This document shows, piece after piece, positions 1 to 8,061 of a stretch of 64,000 bases of DNA. How positions within the stretch are numbered: the stretch's first letter is position 1; every line of letters begins with the position of its first letter. The notes under the pieces are model-generated. The model did not search any database. It saw only the letters and a program-made list of their open reading frames with translations, and had not been told where the DNA came from. The stretch is from Rathayibacter caricis DSM 15933 (GTDB lineage: Bacteria > Actinomycetota > Actinomycetes > Actinomycetales > Microbacteriaceae): NCBI RefSeq assembly GCF_003044275.1, contig NZ_PZPL01000001.1:682001-746000 (forward strand), given 5' to 3'. Both the position numbers and the translations under genes were made by a program.

Positions 1-1
1 C

Positions 2-49
2 CGCACCGCAGCAGCCGTCCGCACCAAGAAGGGCGGCAAGCGCCGCTGA
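2..49 (+). CDS. C-terminal tail of an unidentified basic protein (partial)
   Basis: Only the last 15 codons are in the window. They read into a TGA at 47-49 and encode a Lys/Arg/Ala-rich tail ending KKGGKRR. Such tails occur on histone-like HU proteins and on RNA helicases of high-GC actinobacteria, so nucleic-acid binding is plausible, but the family cannot be decided. The frame is supported by its composition and by the hairpins that follow the stop. Confidence 0.4.
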   Translation, partial: RTAAAVRTKKGGKRR

Positions 50-55
50 TCCGGC

Positions 56-125
56 GCAGAACCTCTGCCGAGACGGGGCGTCGGCCACGATCGTGGCCGA
101 GCGGGTCTCCTGGCTGAGGTTCTGC
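56..125. repeat. Nested inverted repeat with a 20-bp perfect palindrome
   Basis: Outer arms GCAGAACCT (56-64) and AGGTTCTGC (117-125) are reverse complements. Between them lies the perfect 20-bp palindrome TCGGCCACGATCGTGGCCGA (81-100). It sits just downstream of the first gene's stop, so it may act as a terminator or 3' mRNA structure. No T-run follows it. Confidence 0.6.
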
Positions 126-173
126 GGCACGACGCCGCTGAGGCTCTGCGGGCGCCGCCCCGTGAACGGATAG

Positions 174-212
174 AGGGCCCGCGGCCATCGGCCGCGAGCC
201 CTCGATTTCCCC
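174..212 (+). terminator. Probable intrinsic terminator
   Basis: GAGGGC-CGCGGCC (174-186) pairs with GGCCGCG-A-GCCCTC (190-203) around an ATC loop, 13 pairs with one bulged A. A short pyrimidine-rich tail follows. It lies between the 3' end of the first gene and the 3' end of the minus-strand DUF4184 gene, so it could serve both. Confidence 0.6.
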
Positions 213-292
213 TTGTGCCTTCCCCCGAAGGCGGCCCGCCCCAACGGGCCGATCTCGACGCTATCGGCGGGCTATGGACCTGCGCATCCTCC

Positions 293-1081
293 TCACGACG
301 GATCCCCACCCGCCGTGAGGTGGGGGGCCGGGGACACGACGAGCCGGTGCAGGAGCGCGATGGCGAGGGCCGCGCCTCCCGTGCAGATCACGGTGAGGAT
401 CGCCGCGTCGACGACCGAGGAGCGGTACTCGGGGGCCAGCGGATCGAAGCCCGCGACCGCGAGGACGATCCCGACGGGCACGACGGCCGCCGCGAGCACG
501 ACCGACCAGGCCGCGAGGCGGACTGCGGTGCGCCCGTCGGGAGCGAGGGGGCGGGGCCGGTGCGCGACGTACCAGACCAGCGCACCGATGCCCAGGCCCA
601 CGAGCCCCAGCACCCCGCTGCCGTACTGCAGCCACTTGTAGACCGGGAACGGCCCGAGTTCACGCTCGAGCGCGGGGATCGCCACGACCCCCGCGCCGGA
701 CAGGTGGGTGAACGCGTCCCAGACCACGTGCGTGGCGGCTCCGATCACGATGCCGGCCGCCGTCAGGAGCAGCGCCGTGACCCACGCGCGCGCACCCCGG
801 GGCGACGGTCGACGCGGACGGAAGCGCATCCGCACGATCCGCGGCGCGAGGTCGCGCCAGGCGGGCTCGAGCAGCACGAACCAGAGGGCGAGCCCGACGG
901 CGCCGAGCGCCAGGTCGACCGTGACGACGCCCAGGAGCGAGTGGGTCGCGGTGCGCGCACCCTCCCACGGCAGGTACATCCCGATGTCGGGCATGACCGC
1001 GCCGGAGGCGACGGCGCTCGCGGGGATGCGGCCGTTCCTGAAGGCCAGAGCGACGACGGCGTGGCTCGGAGTGAACGGCAT
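293..1081 (-). CDS. DUF4184 family membrane protein
   Basis: The 262-residue protein opens MPFTPSHAVVALAF, the hallmark N-terminus of DUF4184 proteins, which fixes the start at 1081 rather than 22 codons upstream. His7, Asp32, His47 (THSLL), His118, Asp122 and His126 recur in the pattern of a membrane metal-dependent hydrolase-like fold. About five hydrophobic segments are visible, with a basic cytoplasmic loop near residues 84-97. The biochemical role of the family is unknown. It is transcribed alone, divergent from the Pr6Pr gene, with 155 bp between them. Confidence 0.8.
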   Translation of the reverse strand: MPFTPSHAVVALAFRNGRIPASAVASGAVMPDIGMYLPWEGARTATHSLLGVVTVDLALGAVGLALWFVLLEPAWRDLAPRIVRMRFRPRRPSPRGARAWVTALLLTAAGIVIGAATHVVWDAFTHLSGAGVVAIPALERELGPFPVYKWLQYGSGVLGLVGLGIGALVWYVAHRPRPLAPDGRTAVRLAAWSVVLAAAVVPVGIVLAVAGFDPLAPEYRSSVVDAAILTVICTGGAALAIALLHRLVVSPAPHLTAGGDPS

Positions 1082-1236
1082 GCTCCACGGTATCCCGACG
1101 GCGACGGCGGGCGTCGGGAAGCGACAGCCGGTCCCGCGCCGGACCACCCGCGCGGGGGGAGCTCGGAGGAGCGCGACCGTAGAATCGCACGGACGTCCGG
1201 CCCGCCGGACTCAGGTGACGACGGATCGGAGCGGGT

Positions 1237-1956
1237 GTGCGGAAGGCGTTCGCGATCCTCCGACTCGCGCTCGCGGGTCTGGGCGTCGTGGGCCTGGTCG
1301 CCGACTTCTTCTACACGCTCGGCTTCCGCGCGTTCCAGATCGACAACTTCTTCGCCTACTTCACCACGCAGTCGAACATGGCCGGAGTCGTCCTGCTCGG
1401 CCTCTCGGGGCTCGTCGCCCTCGCCCGCACCCGCGAGCCCCGCTGGCTCAGCACCGTGCGGGCCCTCGTGCTGACGTACATGGTGGTCTCGGGCATCGTC
1501 TTCGGCCTCATCGCCGTGGAGGCAGGCAATCGCGGCGTCCGCGTCGACGTGCCGTGGTCGAGCGCGCTGCTGCACTTCGTGATCCCGACGCTGGCGATGC
1601 TCGACTGGATCCTCGGCCCCGGCCGGCGCCCCGTGCCGTGGCGCTCGACCCTCACCGTGCTCGGCTTCCCGGTGGTCTGGGGCGTGATCACGCTGGTCCG
1701 CGGCGCCCTCATCGGCTGGTACCCGTACTTCTTCCTCGACCCCGACCAGGTCGACGGCCCGGTGATGTACGTCGTCTACGACGTGATCGTGCTCGGGCTC
1801 ATCTCGGGCATCGCGGCGTTCGTCGTCGCGCTCAGTCGAGTCCGCCCGCTGGGCGAGTCGCACACCGCGGAGTGGCGCGGCCCGTTCGCGAGGCTGCGCG
1901 AGCTGGTCAGCCGGGGACGACGGCGAACGGCTCCAGCGCCGTCACCGCGACCGTGA
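1237..1956 (+). CDS. Pr6Pr family integral membrane protein
   Basis: A 239-residue protein with about six transmembrane helices. It resembles the Pr6Pr/FAR-17a-AIG1-like family: an early FFTTQSN-type segment (YFTTQSNMAG, residues 41-50), a HF motif in the middle, and GWYPYFFLDP near residue 163. The function is unknown in bacteria. It starts at GTG 1237; a TAGAAT -10-like element lies upstream near 1182. Its last 50 bases overlap the 3' end of the convergent amine oxidase gene. The overlapping C-terminus is Arg/Pro-rich and may be poorly constrained. Confidence 0.8.
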   Translation: MRKAFAILRLALAGLGVVGLVADFFYTLGFRAFQIDNFFAYFTTQSNMAGVVLLGLSGLVALARTREPRWLSTVRALVLTYMVVSGIVFGLIAVEAGNRGVRVDVPWSSALLHFVIPTLAMLDWILGPGRRPVPWRSTLTVLGFPVVWGVITLVRGALIGWYPYFFLDPDQVDGPVMYVVYDVIVLGLISGIAAFVVALSRVRPLGESHTAEWRGPFARLRELVSRGRRRTAPAPSPRP

Positions 1957-3391
1957 GCAGCTCGTCGTCGCTGAGCGCCTGCAGCGACAGCGCCTGATCG
2001 GCGCCGACGAGGCCGATCAGCACCGTCTCTCCGGTGACCGGCTGCAGGTTCACCCACTCCGTGATGCCCGCCTCCGAGCCCACGAGCGACCACCGGACGG
2101 CCGACACCGCGTCGGCGTCCGCATCCCAGAAGGACTCGTCGAAGCGGAGCCACAGCGTCTCGACGACACCGGAGCCGATCGCCGCGATCGCGGTGCGGTG
2201 CGCGAACGGCAGGGGCGGATCGAACACGATCGCGTCGGTCTTGAGCACGCCGATCGGCACCGTGACCAGCACGCGGTCGGCCGAGAACGACTCCCCCGTG
2301 GCGAGGCGGACGCTGGCGCCCTCCTCGTCGTAGCCGATGCCGCTGACGACGGCGCGCAGCGAGACCTCGACGTCCTCGAGCAGCGACGCGACGAGCGGAG
2401 CGAGGCCGTCGGTGAGGACGGCGTCCGCGCGCTCGGAGTCGTCGTCGAGCTCCTGGGCCGTGGTCGCCGCTGAGGCGTCGCCGAGCCCGTACCAGGACGA
2501 GAGCTCCGCGGGGGCGGCTCCGGTCGTGAGCGCCGCCCCTCCCGCGAGGAAGGCGGCGACCCGCTCGGGCTCGCCGTCGCCGCTGCCCGCCTCCGCCTCG
2601 GCCGGGTCGGCGGCACCGGACCCGGCGAAGGCCTCGGCGAGCGGCACGTCCTCGGACTGCTCGGCCCCCCACTCCAGCGCCCGGGTCAGAGCGTCGGCGC
2701 CGGTCGTGCCGACGTCGAGGACGGAGCCGTCGGGCGCGACCGAGCGGATCGCCGCGAGGTCGATCGGAGTGGTGCCCACTCCCGCGTCCAGGACGCTCTC
2801 GCGCAGGGCCGGGCCGGCGCCGGCCAGCGCCCACGCTCCGCTGTCGACCGCGACGGGCCAGCCGTCGGGCTGCGTGGTCGCGATGCGGCCCCCGGTGCGC
2901 TCGCGCGCCTCGACGAGGGTGACGTCGTAGCCCGCGTCGACCAGGCGGCGCGCCGCGATCGCCCCCGCGAGCCCCGCTCCGACGATCGCGATGCGCTCTC
3001 CGTCGCCCGCGACCGCCGCGATCTCGCCGGCAGCGCGGACGCCCGAGTTCCAGGCGCCCTGCAGGGTGCCCGGCTCGGACGAGTCGGTCGCCTCCCCGGC
3101 GAAGAAGACGCGGTCGAGCACGTTCTGCGCGAGGTCGTCGCGGTGCTCGGGAGTCGCTCCGACGGGCAGGTAGGAGGTGCTGCCGAGCGCGAAGGGATCG
3201 GTGCCCCAGGCGGAGCGCACGAACGCCGAGGGCGTCGGAACGGCGGTGGTGCTCGGCGTGGGCACGGGCGCCTTCGTCACCGAGCGGGTGGGCGTCGGAC
3301 GCGGCGGCGTGCAGCCCGCGAGGACCAGGAGGCCGACCCCCGTGGCGGCTCCCGAGAGGAAGGTGCGGCGTCCGATCGTCATCCCCGACAT
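1907..3391 (-). CDS. Flavin-containing amine oxidase-type lipoprotein, circularly permuted
   Basis: A 494-residue predicted FAD oxidoreductase. The N-terminus has RRTFLSG (twin-arginine-like) and a lipobox LAGC with Cys27, so it should be exported and lipid-anchored. Residues 61-124 carry AWGTDPFALGS...VFFAGEAT...GTLQGAWNSGVRAA. In monoamine/polyamine oxidases that is the C-terminal FAD-contacting segment. Only after it comes the Rossmann motif GAGLAG (138-143) and E-x5-GGR (161-169), which normally open the protein. The chain then ends at ALEPFAVVPG, just where the usual C-terminal segment would begin. The order is therefore permuted. Start 3391 is chosen because GGAGG lies 12 nt upstream; 3382 is an alternative. 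The substrate is unknown. Confidence 0.8.
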   Translation of the reverse strand: MSGMTIGRRTFLSGAATGVGLLVLAGCTPPRPTPTRSVTKAPVPTPSTTAVPTPSAFVRSAWGTDPFALGSTSYLPVGATPEHRDDLAQNVLDRVFFAGEATDSSEPGTLQGAWNSGVRAAGEIAAVAGDGERIAIVGAGLAGAIAARRLVDAGYDVTLVEARERTGGRIATTQPDGWPVAVDSGAWALAGAGPALRESVLDAGVGTTPIDLAAIRSVAPDGSVLDVGTTGADALTRALEWGAEQSEDVPLAEAFAGSGAADPAEAEAGSGDGEPERVAAFLAGGAALTTGAAPAELSSWYGLGDASAATTAQELDDDSERADAVLTDGLAPLVASLLEDVEVSLRAVVSGIGYDEEGASVRLATGESFSADRVLVTVPIGVLKTDAIVFDPPLPFAHRTAIAAIGSGVVETLWLRFDESFWDADADAVSAVRWSLVGSEAGITEWVNLQPVTGETVLIGLVGADQALSLQALSDDELLTVAVTALEPFAVVPG

Positions 3392-3514
3392 CCTACGTTC
3401 TCGCCTCCGAGCGCCGCCCTCGGCCCGCCCGTGAGCCTCGCGCACTCTTGCCCGCTCCTCCGTCGCCACCGCAAGGCCCGGCGGACGCCCGACCGCGAGT
3501 GGTAGACCTGGACC

Positions 3515-3796
3515 ATGAGCAACGACATCCGCGAACTCGCCGAGGGCGAGAGCTACCTCGCCTTCTTCCAGGGCGGCCCCTTCGACGGGCAGACCGAGAC
3601 CCGCGTCAGCACCGACGGCGGCTACGAGAAGGAGGTGGACGTCTACGCGGCCGTGGACGGCCAGGAGACCCACCTCGTCTACACCGCCGTCGCCGCGAAG
3701 GAGGTCGGCGAGTCGGTCCACGTGACCTTCACCCTCGACGCCCCCGACTCCGACCCCATCGAGGACCACGAGGACCGCGGCGGCGGATTCCAGTAG
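3515..3796 (+). CDS. Small hypothetical protein
   Basis: A 93-residue acidic, soluble protein with no signal peptide or membrane segment. I do not recognise a named family. The pattern ESYLAFFQGGPFDGQTE followed by alternating hydrophobic residues suggests a small beta-rich domain. ATG 3515 follows a TAGACCTGG element, so a short or absent leader is possible. A strong terminator hairpin follows, making it a single-gene transcript. Confidence 0.7.
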   Translation: MSNDIRELAEGESYLAFFQGGPFDGQTETRVSTDGGYEKEVDVYAAVDGQETHLVYTAVAAKEVGESVHVTFTLDAPDSDPIEDHEDRGGGFQ

Positions 3797-3811
3797 GCAC
3801 GACCCCTCAGG

Positions 3812-3850
3812 GACGCCGTCCCGGCTTCGGCCGGGGCGGCGTCCGTCATT
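3812..3850 (+). terminator. Intrinsic terminator hairpin
   Basis: GACGCCGTCCCGGC (3812-3825), TTCG tetraloop, GCCGGGGCGGCGTC (3830-3843): a 14-bp stem with one G-T wobble, directly after the stop at 3796. Confidence 0.7.
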
Positions 3851-3962
3851 CCCGGCCGCCCCGCCTGTGACGAACCATGACGTCCCCCCTGCGGGTGTCG
3901 AGGTGCCCCTCCTACGATCGCCGCTGGAGCGGCCGAGCAGCGGGCGCCGGACGGAGACGACG

Positions 3963-4631
3963 ATGCCCACCACGAACGCGACCCCCACGATCGGCCAGCA
4001 GTCCACCGAGTTCACCACCGGATTCACGGCCGCCATCGGCGACGACCTCGCGGCGGTCTTCGCCGGCGAGCAGGCCGACCTCGTCTCGGCCGGAGTGCCC
4101 GACCACGCCGTGTCCGCCGGCGACGAACTGCCGGACGCGACGGTCCTCACCGTCGACGGCGACTCCGTCGCGCTGTCCTCCGTGCTGGGCGACAGCGCGG
4201 CCGTGCTCGTCTTCTACCGCGGCGCCTGGTGCCCCTACTGCAACCTCACGCTCCGCCACTACGACGCCACCCTCGCGCCGGCCCTGCGCGAGCGCGGGGT
4301 CGCGTTCGTGGCGATCAGCCCCCAGACCGCCGACGGCTCGCGGTCGACGGGCGACGGCGAGCTCGGCTTCACCGTCGTCTCGGACCCGGGCAACACCCTC
4401 GCCGGGCGCCTGGGCATCGTGACGGCTCCGAGCGACGCGGCGATCGACGCGCACACGTCCCTCGGCTTCGCGGTGAAGGACTCCAACGCGGACGACACCC
4501 CCGCGATCCCGTTCCCGACCGTGCTCGTGGTCGACGCGGGCCGCGTCGTGCGCTTCGCCGACGTGCACGTCGACTACACGACCCGCACCGAGACCGACGA
4601 GATCCTCGCCGCGGTCGACGACCTGGCCTGA
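3963..4631 (+). CDS. Peroxiredoxin-like (AhpC/TSA-type) redoxin
   Basis: A 222-residue thioredoxin-fold protein. YRGAWCPYCN places a WCPYC redox motif at Cys90 and Cys93, and residues 50-190 follow the AhpC/TSA fold. It probably reduces peroxides or alkyl hydroperoxides using a thiol donor in the cytoplasm; there is no signal peptide. The start is ATG 3963 with a GGAGA upstream; an in-frame ATG at 3867 would add 32 unconserved residues. A haloperoxidase-type hydrolase gene follows on the same strand after a terminator, giving a small oxidative-stress neighbourhood. Confidence 0.85.
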   Translation: MPTTNATPTIGQQSTEFTTGFTAAIGDDLAAVFAGEQADLVSAGVPDHAVSAGDELPDATVLTVDGDSVALSSVLGDSAAVLVFYRGAWCPYCNLTLRHYDATLAPALRERGVAFVAISPQTADGSRSTGDGELGFTVVSDPGNTLAGRLGIVTAPSDAAIDAHTSLGFAVKDSNADDTPAIPFPTVLVVDAGRVVRFADVHVDYTTRTETDEILAAVDDLA

Positions 4632-4637
4632 TCCCCG

Positions 4638-4675
4638 ACGGAGCGGGGAGGCCGTTGTCAAGCCTCCCCGCCGTC
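4638..4675 (+). terminator. Intrinsic terminator hairpin
   Basis: GCGGGGAGGC (4643-4652) and GCCTCCCCGC (4662-4671) form a perfect 10-bp stem with a 9-nt loop. GACGG/CGTC extends it outward. It lies just after the peroxiredoxin stop. Confidence 0.7.
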
Positions 4676-4756
4676 CGGGCGCTCTCCCCATCCGGCTGCC
4701 TAGTCTCCTTCGAACCACCATCGACGCCGACGGACGGCGCCGGAAGGAGAACCCGC

Positions 4757-5593
4757 ATGACCGAGATCACCGCGCACCACGGCCTCTTCAAGGACACGAA
4801 CCTCCACGTCGACGACACCGGCGGCTCGGGCCGCCCGATCGTCCTGATCCACGGCTGGCCGCTCTCGGGCGAGTCCTGGTCGGAGCAGGTCCCGGCGCTC
4901 ACCGCCGCCGGCTACCGCGTCGTCACCTACGACCGCCGCGGATTCGGCCGCAGCGACAAGCCGCTCACCGGCTACACCTACGACACGCTGACCGAGGACC
5001 TGCACGCGCTCCTCACCGAGCTCGACCTGCAGGACGTCACGCTGGTCGGCTTCTCGATGGGCGGCGGAGAGGTCGCCCGCTACTTCTCGAAGTACGGCAC
5101 CGAGCGCCTGCGCAGCGTCGTGTTCGCCTCCGCGGTGCCGCCGTACCTGATGAAGGGCTCCGACAACCCGGACGGCCCGCTCGAGAAGTCGCAGGCCGCC
5201 GAGATGACGGCCGGTCTCACCAAGGACCAGGACGCGTTCTACGACGACTTCACCACGCAGTTCTTCTCGGCGAAGGGCACGCTCGTCGTCTCGGAGGAGC
5301 AGCGCCAGGACGCGCTCGCCCTCGCGAAGCAGTCGTCGAAGGTCGCCGCGCTCGCCTGCATGACGGCGTTCGCGACCACGGACTTCCGCGAGGACCTGCC
5401 GCTCGTCACCGTCCCCACGCTCGTCATCCACGGCGACAGCGACGCGACGGTGCCGTTCGAAGGCTCGGGCGCGCGCACGCACGCCGCGATCCCCGGCTCC
5501 GAGCTGCACGTCGTCGAGGGCGGCCCCCACGGCGTCAACGTCAGCCACGCGGAGGAGTGGAACGCCCGCGTCCTCGAGTTCCTCGCGAAGTAG
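4757..5593 (+). CDS. Alpha/beta hydrolase, non-haem haloperoxidase type
   Basis: A 278-residue alpha/beta hydrolase of the cofactor-free bromoperoxidase/chloroperoxidase-arylesterase group. It shows an oxyanion segment HGWPLSG (32-38), nucleophile elbow GFSMGGG with Ser100, acid Asp229 in HGDSDATVP and His258 in GGPHGVN. DRRGFGRSDKP (59-69) is characteristic of the group. In vitro such enzymes form peracids that halogenate; the physiological substrate is usually an ester or unknown. No signal peptide. ATG 4757 has a strong GGAAGGAGA ribosome site. A terminator separates it from the peroxiredoxin gene. Confidence 0.9.
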   Translation: MTEITAHHGLFKDTNLHVDDTGGSGRPIVLIHGWPLSGESWSEQVPALTAAGYRVVTYDRRGFGRSDKPLTGYTYDTLTEDLHALLTELDLQDVTLVGFSMGGGEVARYFSKYGTERLRSVVFASAVPPYLMKGSDNPDGPLEKSQAAEMTAGLTKDQDAFYDDFTTQFFSAKGTLVVSEEQRQDALALAKQSSKVAALACMTAFATTDFREDLPLVTVPTLVIHGDSDATVPFEGSGARTHAAIPGSELHVVEGGPHGVNVSHAEEWNARVLEFLAK

Positions 5594-5640
5594 CGCCGGT
5601 CCCCTCCCCGCTGATCGAGCAGCGCGGCGCTCTCCCCCCT

Positions 5641-5985
5641 CTTGCTGATCGAGTAGGCCGCGCAGCGGCCTTATCGAGATCCACCACCGCCCGGTGCCCG
5701 TGGGTCTCGATACGGCCCTCCGGGGCTACTCGACCAGCAAGGCTGCCTGCGCTTTCCGTGGGAGCGGCGGGCCCGGCCGCACCCTTGCTGATCGAGTAGG
5801 GCGCGCAGCGGCCGTATCGAGATCCACCGCTCCCGGAGCCCGTGGGTCTCGATACGCCCCTCCGGGGCTACTCGACCAGCAAGGCTGCCTGCGCTTTCCG
5901 TGGGAGCGGCGGGCCCGGCCGCACCCTTGCTGATCGAGGAGGCCGCGCAGCGGCCGTATCGAGATCCGCCAGCGCCCGCAGTAGC
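5641..5985. repeat. REP/BIME-like repeat cluster, two full and one half unit
   Basis: The gene-free stretch 5594-5989 holds three copies of a palindromic element starting at 5641, 5784 and 5926 (period about 142). Each full unit has outer arms CTTGCTGATCGAGTAG and CTACTCGACCAGCAAG, inner arms TATCGAGATCCAC and GTGGGTCTCGATA, and small GC hairpins. It would fold like a cloverleaf. Copies one and two are followed by the same spacer of about 45 bases (from 5741 and 5883). The third copy is only a 5' half. Related units lie at 23889-23990 and 47820-47915. It sits downstream of two converging genes. Confidence 0.85.
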
Positions 5986-5989
5986 GGCG

Positions 5990-6901
5990 TCAGCCCTTCT
6001 CGGCGCCCTCCGTCGTGTTCATGATCCGCTTCTGGAAGACGAAGAACAGCACCGCCACCGGGATCGACATCAGCACCGCCGCCGCCAGCTGCAGCGGGTA
6101 CTGGTTGCCCGTGCCCAGCTGCCCCGAGACGAGCGAGGCGACTCCCGTCGTCAGCGTGTTCAGCTCCGGCGACTGCCGCGAGACCACGAAGTGCGAGAAC
6201 TCGTTCCACGAGCCCTGGAACGACAGGATGAACAGCGTCACGATCGCCGGCCGCGCCATCGGCACCACGATCGAGCGGAACGTGCGGAACACGCCGGCCC
6301 CGTCGATCCGCGCGGCCTCCTCGATCGACAGCGGGATCGAGTCGAAGAACTGCTTCATGATGAAGATGCCCGCCGCGTCCACGATCAGCGGCACGATCAT
6401 CCCCGCGTAGCTGTCGTAGAGCCCGAGCTGCTTGAGGATCAGGAACCGCGGGATCAGCAGGACGACCGCCGGCACGCTCATCACTCCGATGAACAGCGCG
6501 AACAGGAAGCCCCGCCCGCGGAAGTTCAGCCGCGACAGCGCATAGCCGGCGAGCGAGTCGAAGAAGACGCGCCCGATGGTCACGAACACCGTCACGATCA
6601 CCGAGTTCAGGGTCCACAGCGGCAGCGGCACATCGGTGAAGAGCCGCTCGTACGAGGCGAACGACCAGGTCGCGGGGAGCAGCGACAGCGGGTTCGACGT
6701 CGCATCCGCATCGGTCTTGAAAGACGACGCCACCGAGATCAGGAACGGGTAGATGTAGACCAGCGCGAGCGCGATCAGCAGCAGGTAGCCGCCGATCAGC
6801 GAGGCGCGTCCGCGGGCACCGAGGTGCACGCGGCGGCGCGGGAGCGGTGCGGCGGGCGTCTCGTCGACGGCCCGGGTGCCGGAGTCGATCAGGGTGCTCA
6901 T
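5990..6901 (-). CDS. Carbohydrate ABC transporter permease (MalG type)
   Basis: A 303-residue inner-membrane permease with six predicted helices. It carries the EAA loop EEAARIDGAGVFRTFRSIVVP, which contacts the ATPase, and a C-terminus ending FFVFQKR, typical of MalG/CUT1 permeases. It pairs with the MalF-type protein just upstream; the two genes overlap by 4 bp (ATGA), which implies translational coupling. No ATPase gene is nearby, so a shared MsmK/UgpC-type ATPase elsewhere is likely, as is common in actinobacteria. The substrate is an oligosaccharide or related sugar, not identified. Confidence 0.9.
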   Translation of the reverse strand: MSTLIDSGTRAVDETPAAPLPRRRVHLGARGRASLIGGYLLLIALALVYIYPFLISVASSFKTDADATSNPLSLLPATWSFASYERLFTDVPLPLWTLNSVIVTVFVTIGRVFFDSLAGYALSRLNFRGRGFLFALFIGVMSVPAVVLLIPRFLILKQLGLYDSYAGMIVPLIVDAAGIFIMKQFFDSIPLSIEEAARIDGAGVFRTFRSIVVPMARPAIVTLFILSFQGSWNEFSHFVVSRQSPELNTLTTGVASLVSGQLGTGNQYPLQLAAAVLMSIPVAVLFFVFQKRIMNTTEGAEKG

Positions 6902-8007
6902 CGCACACCTCCCGTGGTGAGGGTCGTGGCGGCGTCGGCGCGGGCCGCACGACGTCGGCGGCTGCGGGGCTCGCCCTTGTCGCGCAGCAGTGCCCGCTGC
7001 AGCAGCGTGAGCACCACGATGATGAAGAAGAGGATGAACGCGATGGCCGCGCCCTGACCCCAGCGGAGGTCCGTGAACGAGGACTCGTATGCGAGGAACG
7101 CGGGCGTGAGCAGCGTCTTGCCGGGAGAGCCGCCTCCGGTCAGGTAGATCTGGTCGAAGACCTGCCAGGTGCCGATGAGGCCGAGGGTGAGCACCGTGAA
7201 CAGCGTGGGCTTGAGCATCGGCAGGGTCACCGAGAAGAACTTGCGGAGCGGCCCCGCGCCGTCCATCAGTGCCGCCTCGTCGATCTCGGCTCCGATGTTC
7301 TGCAGAGCCGCGAGGAACAGCAGCATGAAGGTGCCCGACGTGGTGAAGATCGCCATCGTGATCAGCACGCACATGGCGACGGAGGGGCCCGACAGCCAGT
7401 CCCACCAGGTGAGGCCGAGCGGAGCGGCGGCGGCGAGCGGGCCGGAGCCGTCGAGTCCGACCGCGCCGAGGGCGCTGTGCAGGATCCCGGAGGGGTCCGC
7501 CATCCAGGTCGGACCGTCGGCGCCGAACCAGCCGAGCACCGCGTTCACGACGCCCGAGGCGCTGAAGAGGAACAGGAAGATCACGGTGATCGCGATCGAC
7601 GAGGTGACGGAGGGGAAGTAGAAGGCGGTGCGGAAGAACCCGCGCCCGCGCAGGATGCGCCGGTTCACCTGCACCGCGAGGAACAGCGCGAGAGCCGTCT
7701 GCAGCGGCACCACGAGCAGCACGTAGTAGAGGTTGTTGCGGATCGAGGTGCCGAAGTCCTTCTGCGCCAGGCCCGGCTCGGTGAGCACCGCCTGGTAGTT
7801 GTCGGCGCCGACGAACTGCGCGGTCGGACCCAGCGGCGAGCCGAGGCCGTTCCAGTTGCTGACGCTGACCCACAGCGCGAGGCCGATGGGCAGCACGAGG
7901 AAGACGCCGATGACGAGGATCGCGGGGAGGGTGAAGAGCCAGCCGTAGCGGGCCTCGTGCCCGCGGATGCCGGAGCGGCGCCTGCGGGCGGGTGCGGGGG
8001 CGGTCAT
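6898..8007 (-). CDS. Carbohydrate ABC transporter permease (MalF type)
   Basis: A 369-residue CUT1-family permease with an Arg-rich N-terminus, a first helix near residues 22-45 and five further helices. The EAA loop reads DEAALMDGAGPLRKFFSVTLP. A non-conserved insertion (about residues 150-200, Gly/Ala/Trp-rich) makes it longer than the usual 300 residues. It is the second structural gene of the operon, 370 bp downstream of the binding-protein gene across a repeat array, and overlaps the next permease by 4 bp. Confidence 0.9.
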   Translation of the reverse strand: MTAPAPARRRRSGIRGHEARYGWLFTLPAILVIGVFLVLPIGLALWVSVSNWNGLGSPLGPTAQFVGADNYQAVLTEPGLAQKDFGTSIRNNLYYVLLVVPLQTALALFLAVQVNRRILRGRGFFRTAFYFPSVTSSIAITVIFLFLFSASGVVNAVLGWFGADGPTWMADPSGILHSALGAVGLDGSGPLAAAAPLGLTWWDWLSGPSVAMCVLITMAIFTTSGTFMLLFLAALQNIGAEIDEAALMDGAGPLRKFFSVTLPMLKPTLFTVLTLGLIGTWQVFDQIYLTGGGSPGKTLLTPAFLAYESSFTDLRWGQGAAIAFILFFIIVVLTLLQRALLRDKGEPRSRRRRAARADAATTLTTGGVR

Positions 8008-8061
8008 CGATGCGTCTCCTTCGACGTGTCGGGCTGAGCTGGGGCGGGGCGCGGGGTTCGC

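Noticed and set aside
215..1474. Long plus-strand open frame opposite the DUF4184 gene
   Set aside because: High-GC antisense shadow with Arg/Asp/Gly-rich composition; the minus-strand frame has a clear family match.
4653..4665. GTCAAGCC as a promoter element shared with 41138 and 36423
   Set aside because: At 4657 it is the loop of a terminator, and distances to -10-like boxes differ (43 versus 32 bp), so there is no consistent promoter.
5641..5985. Insertion sequence remnant
   Set aside because: No transposase fragment or target duplication; structure and dispersal fit a REP-like element.
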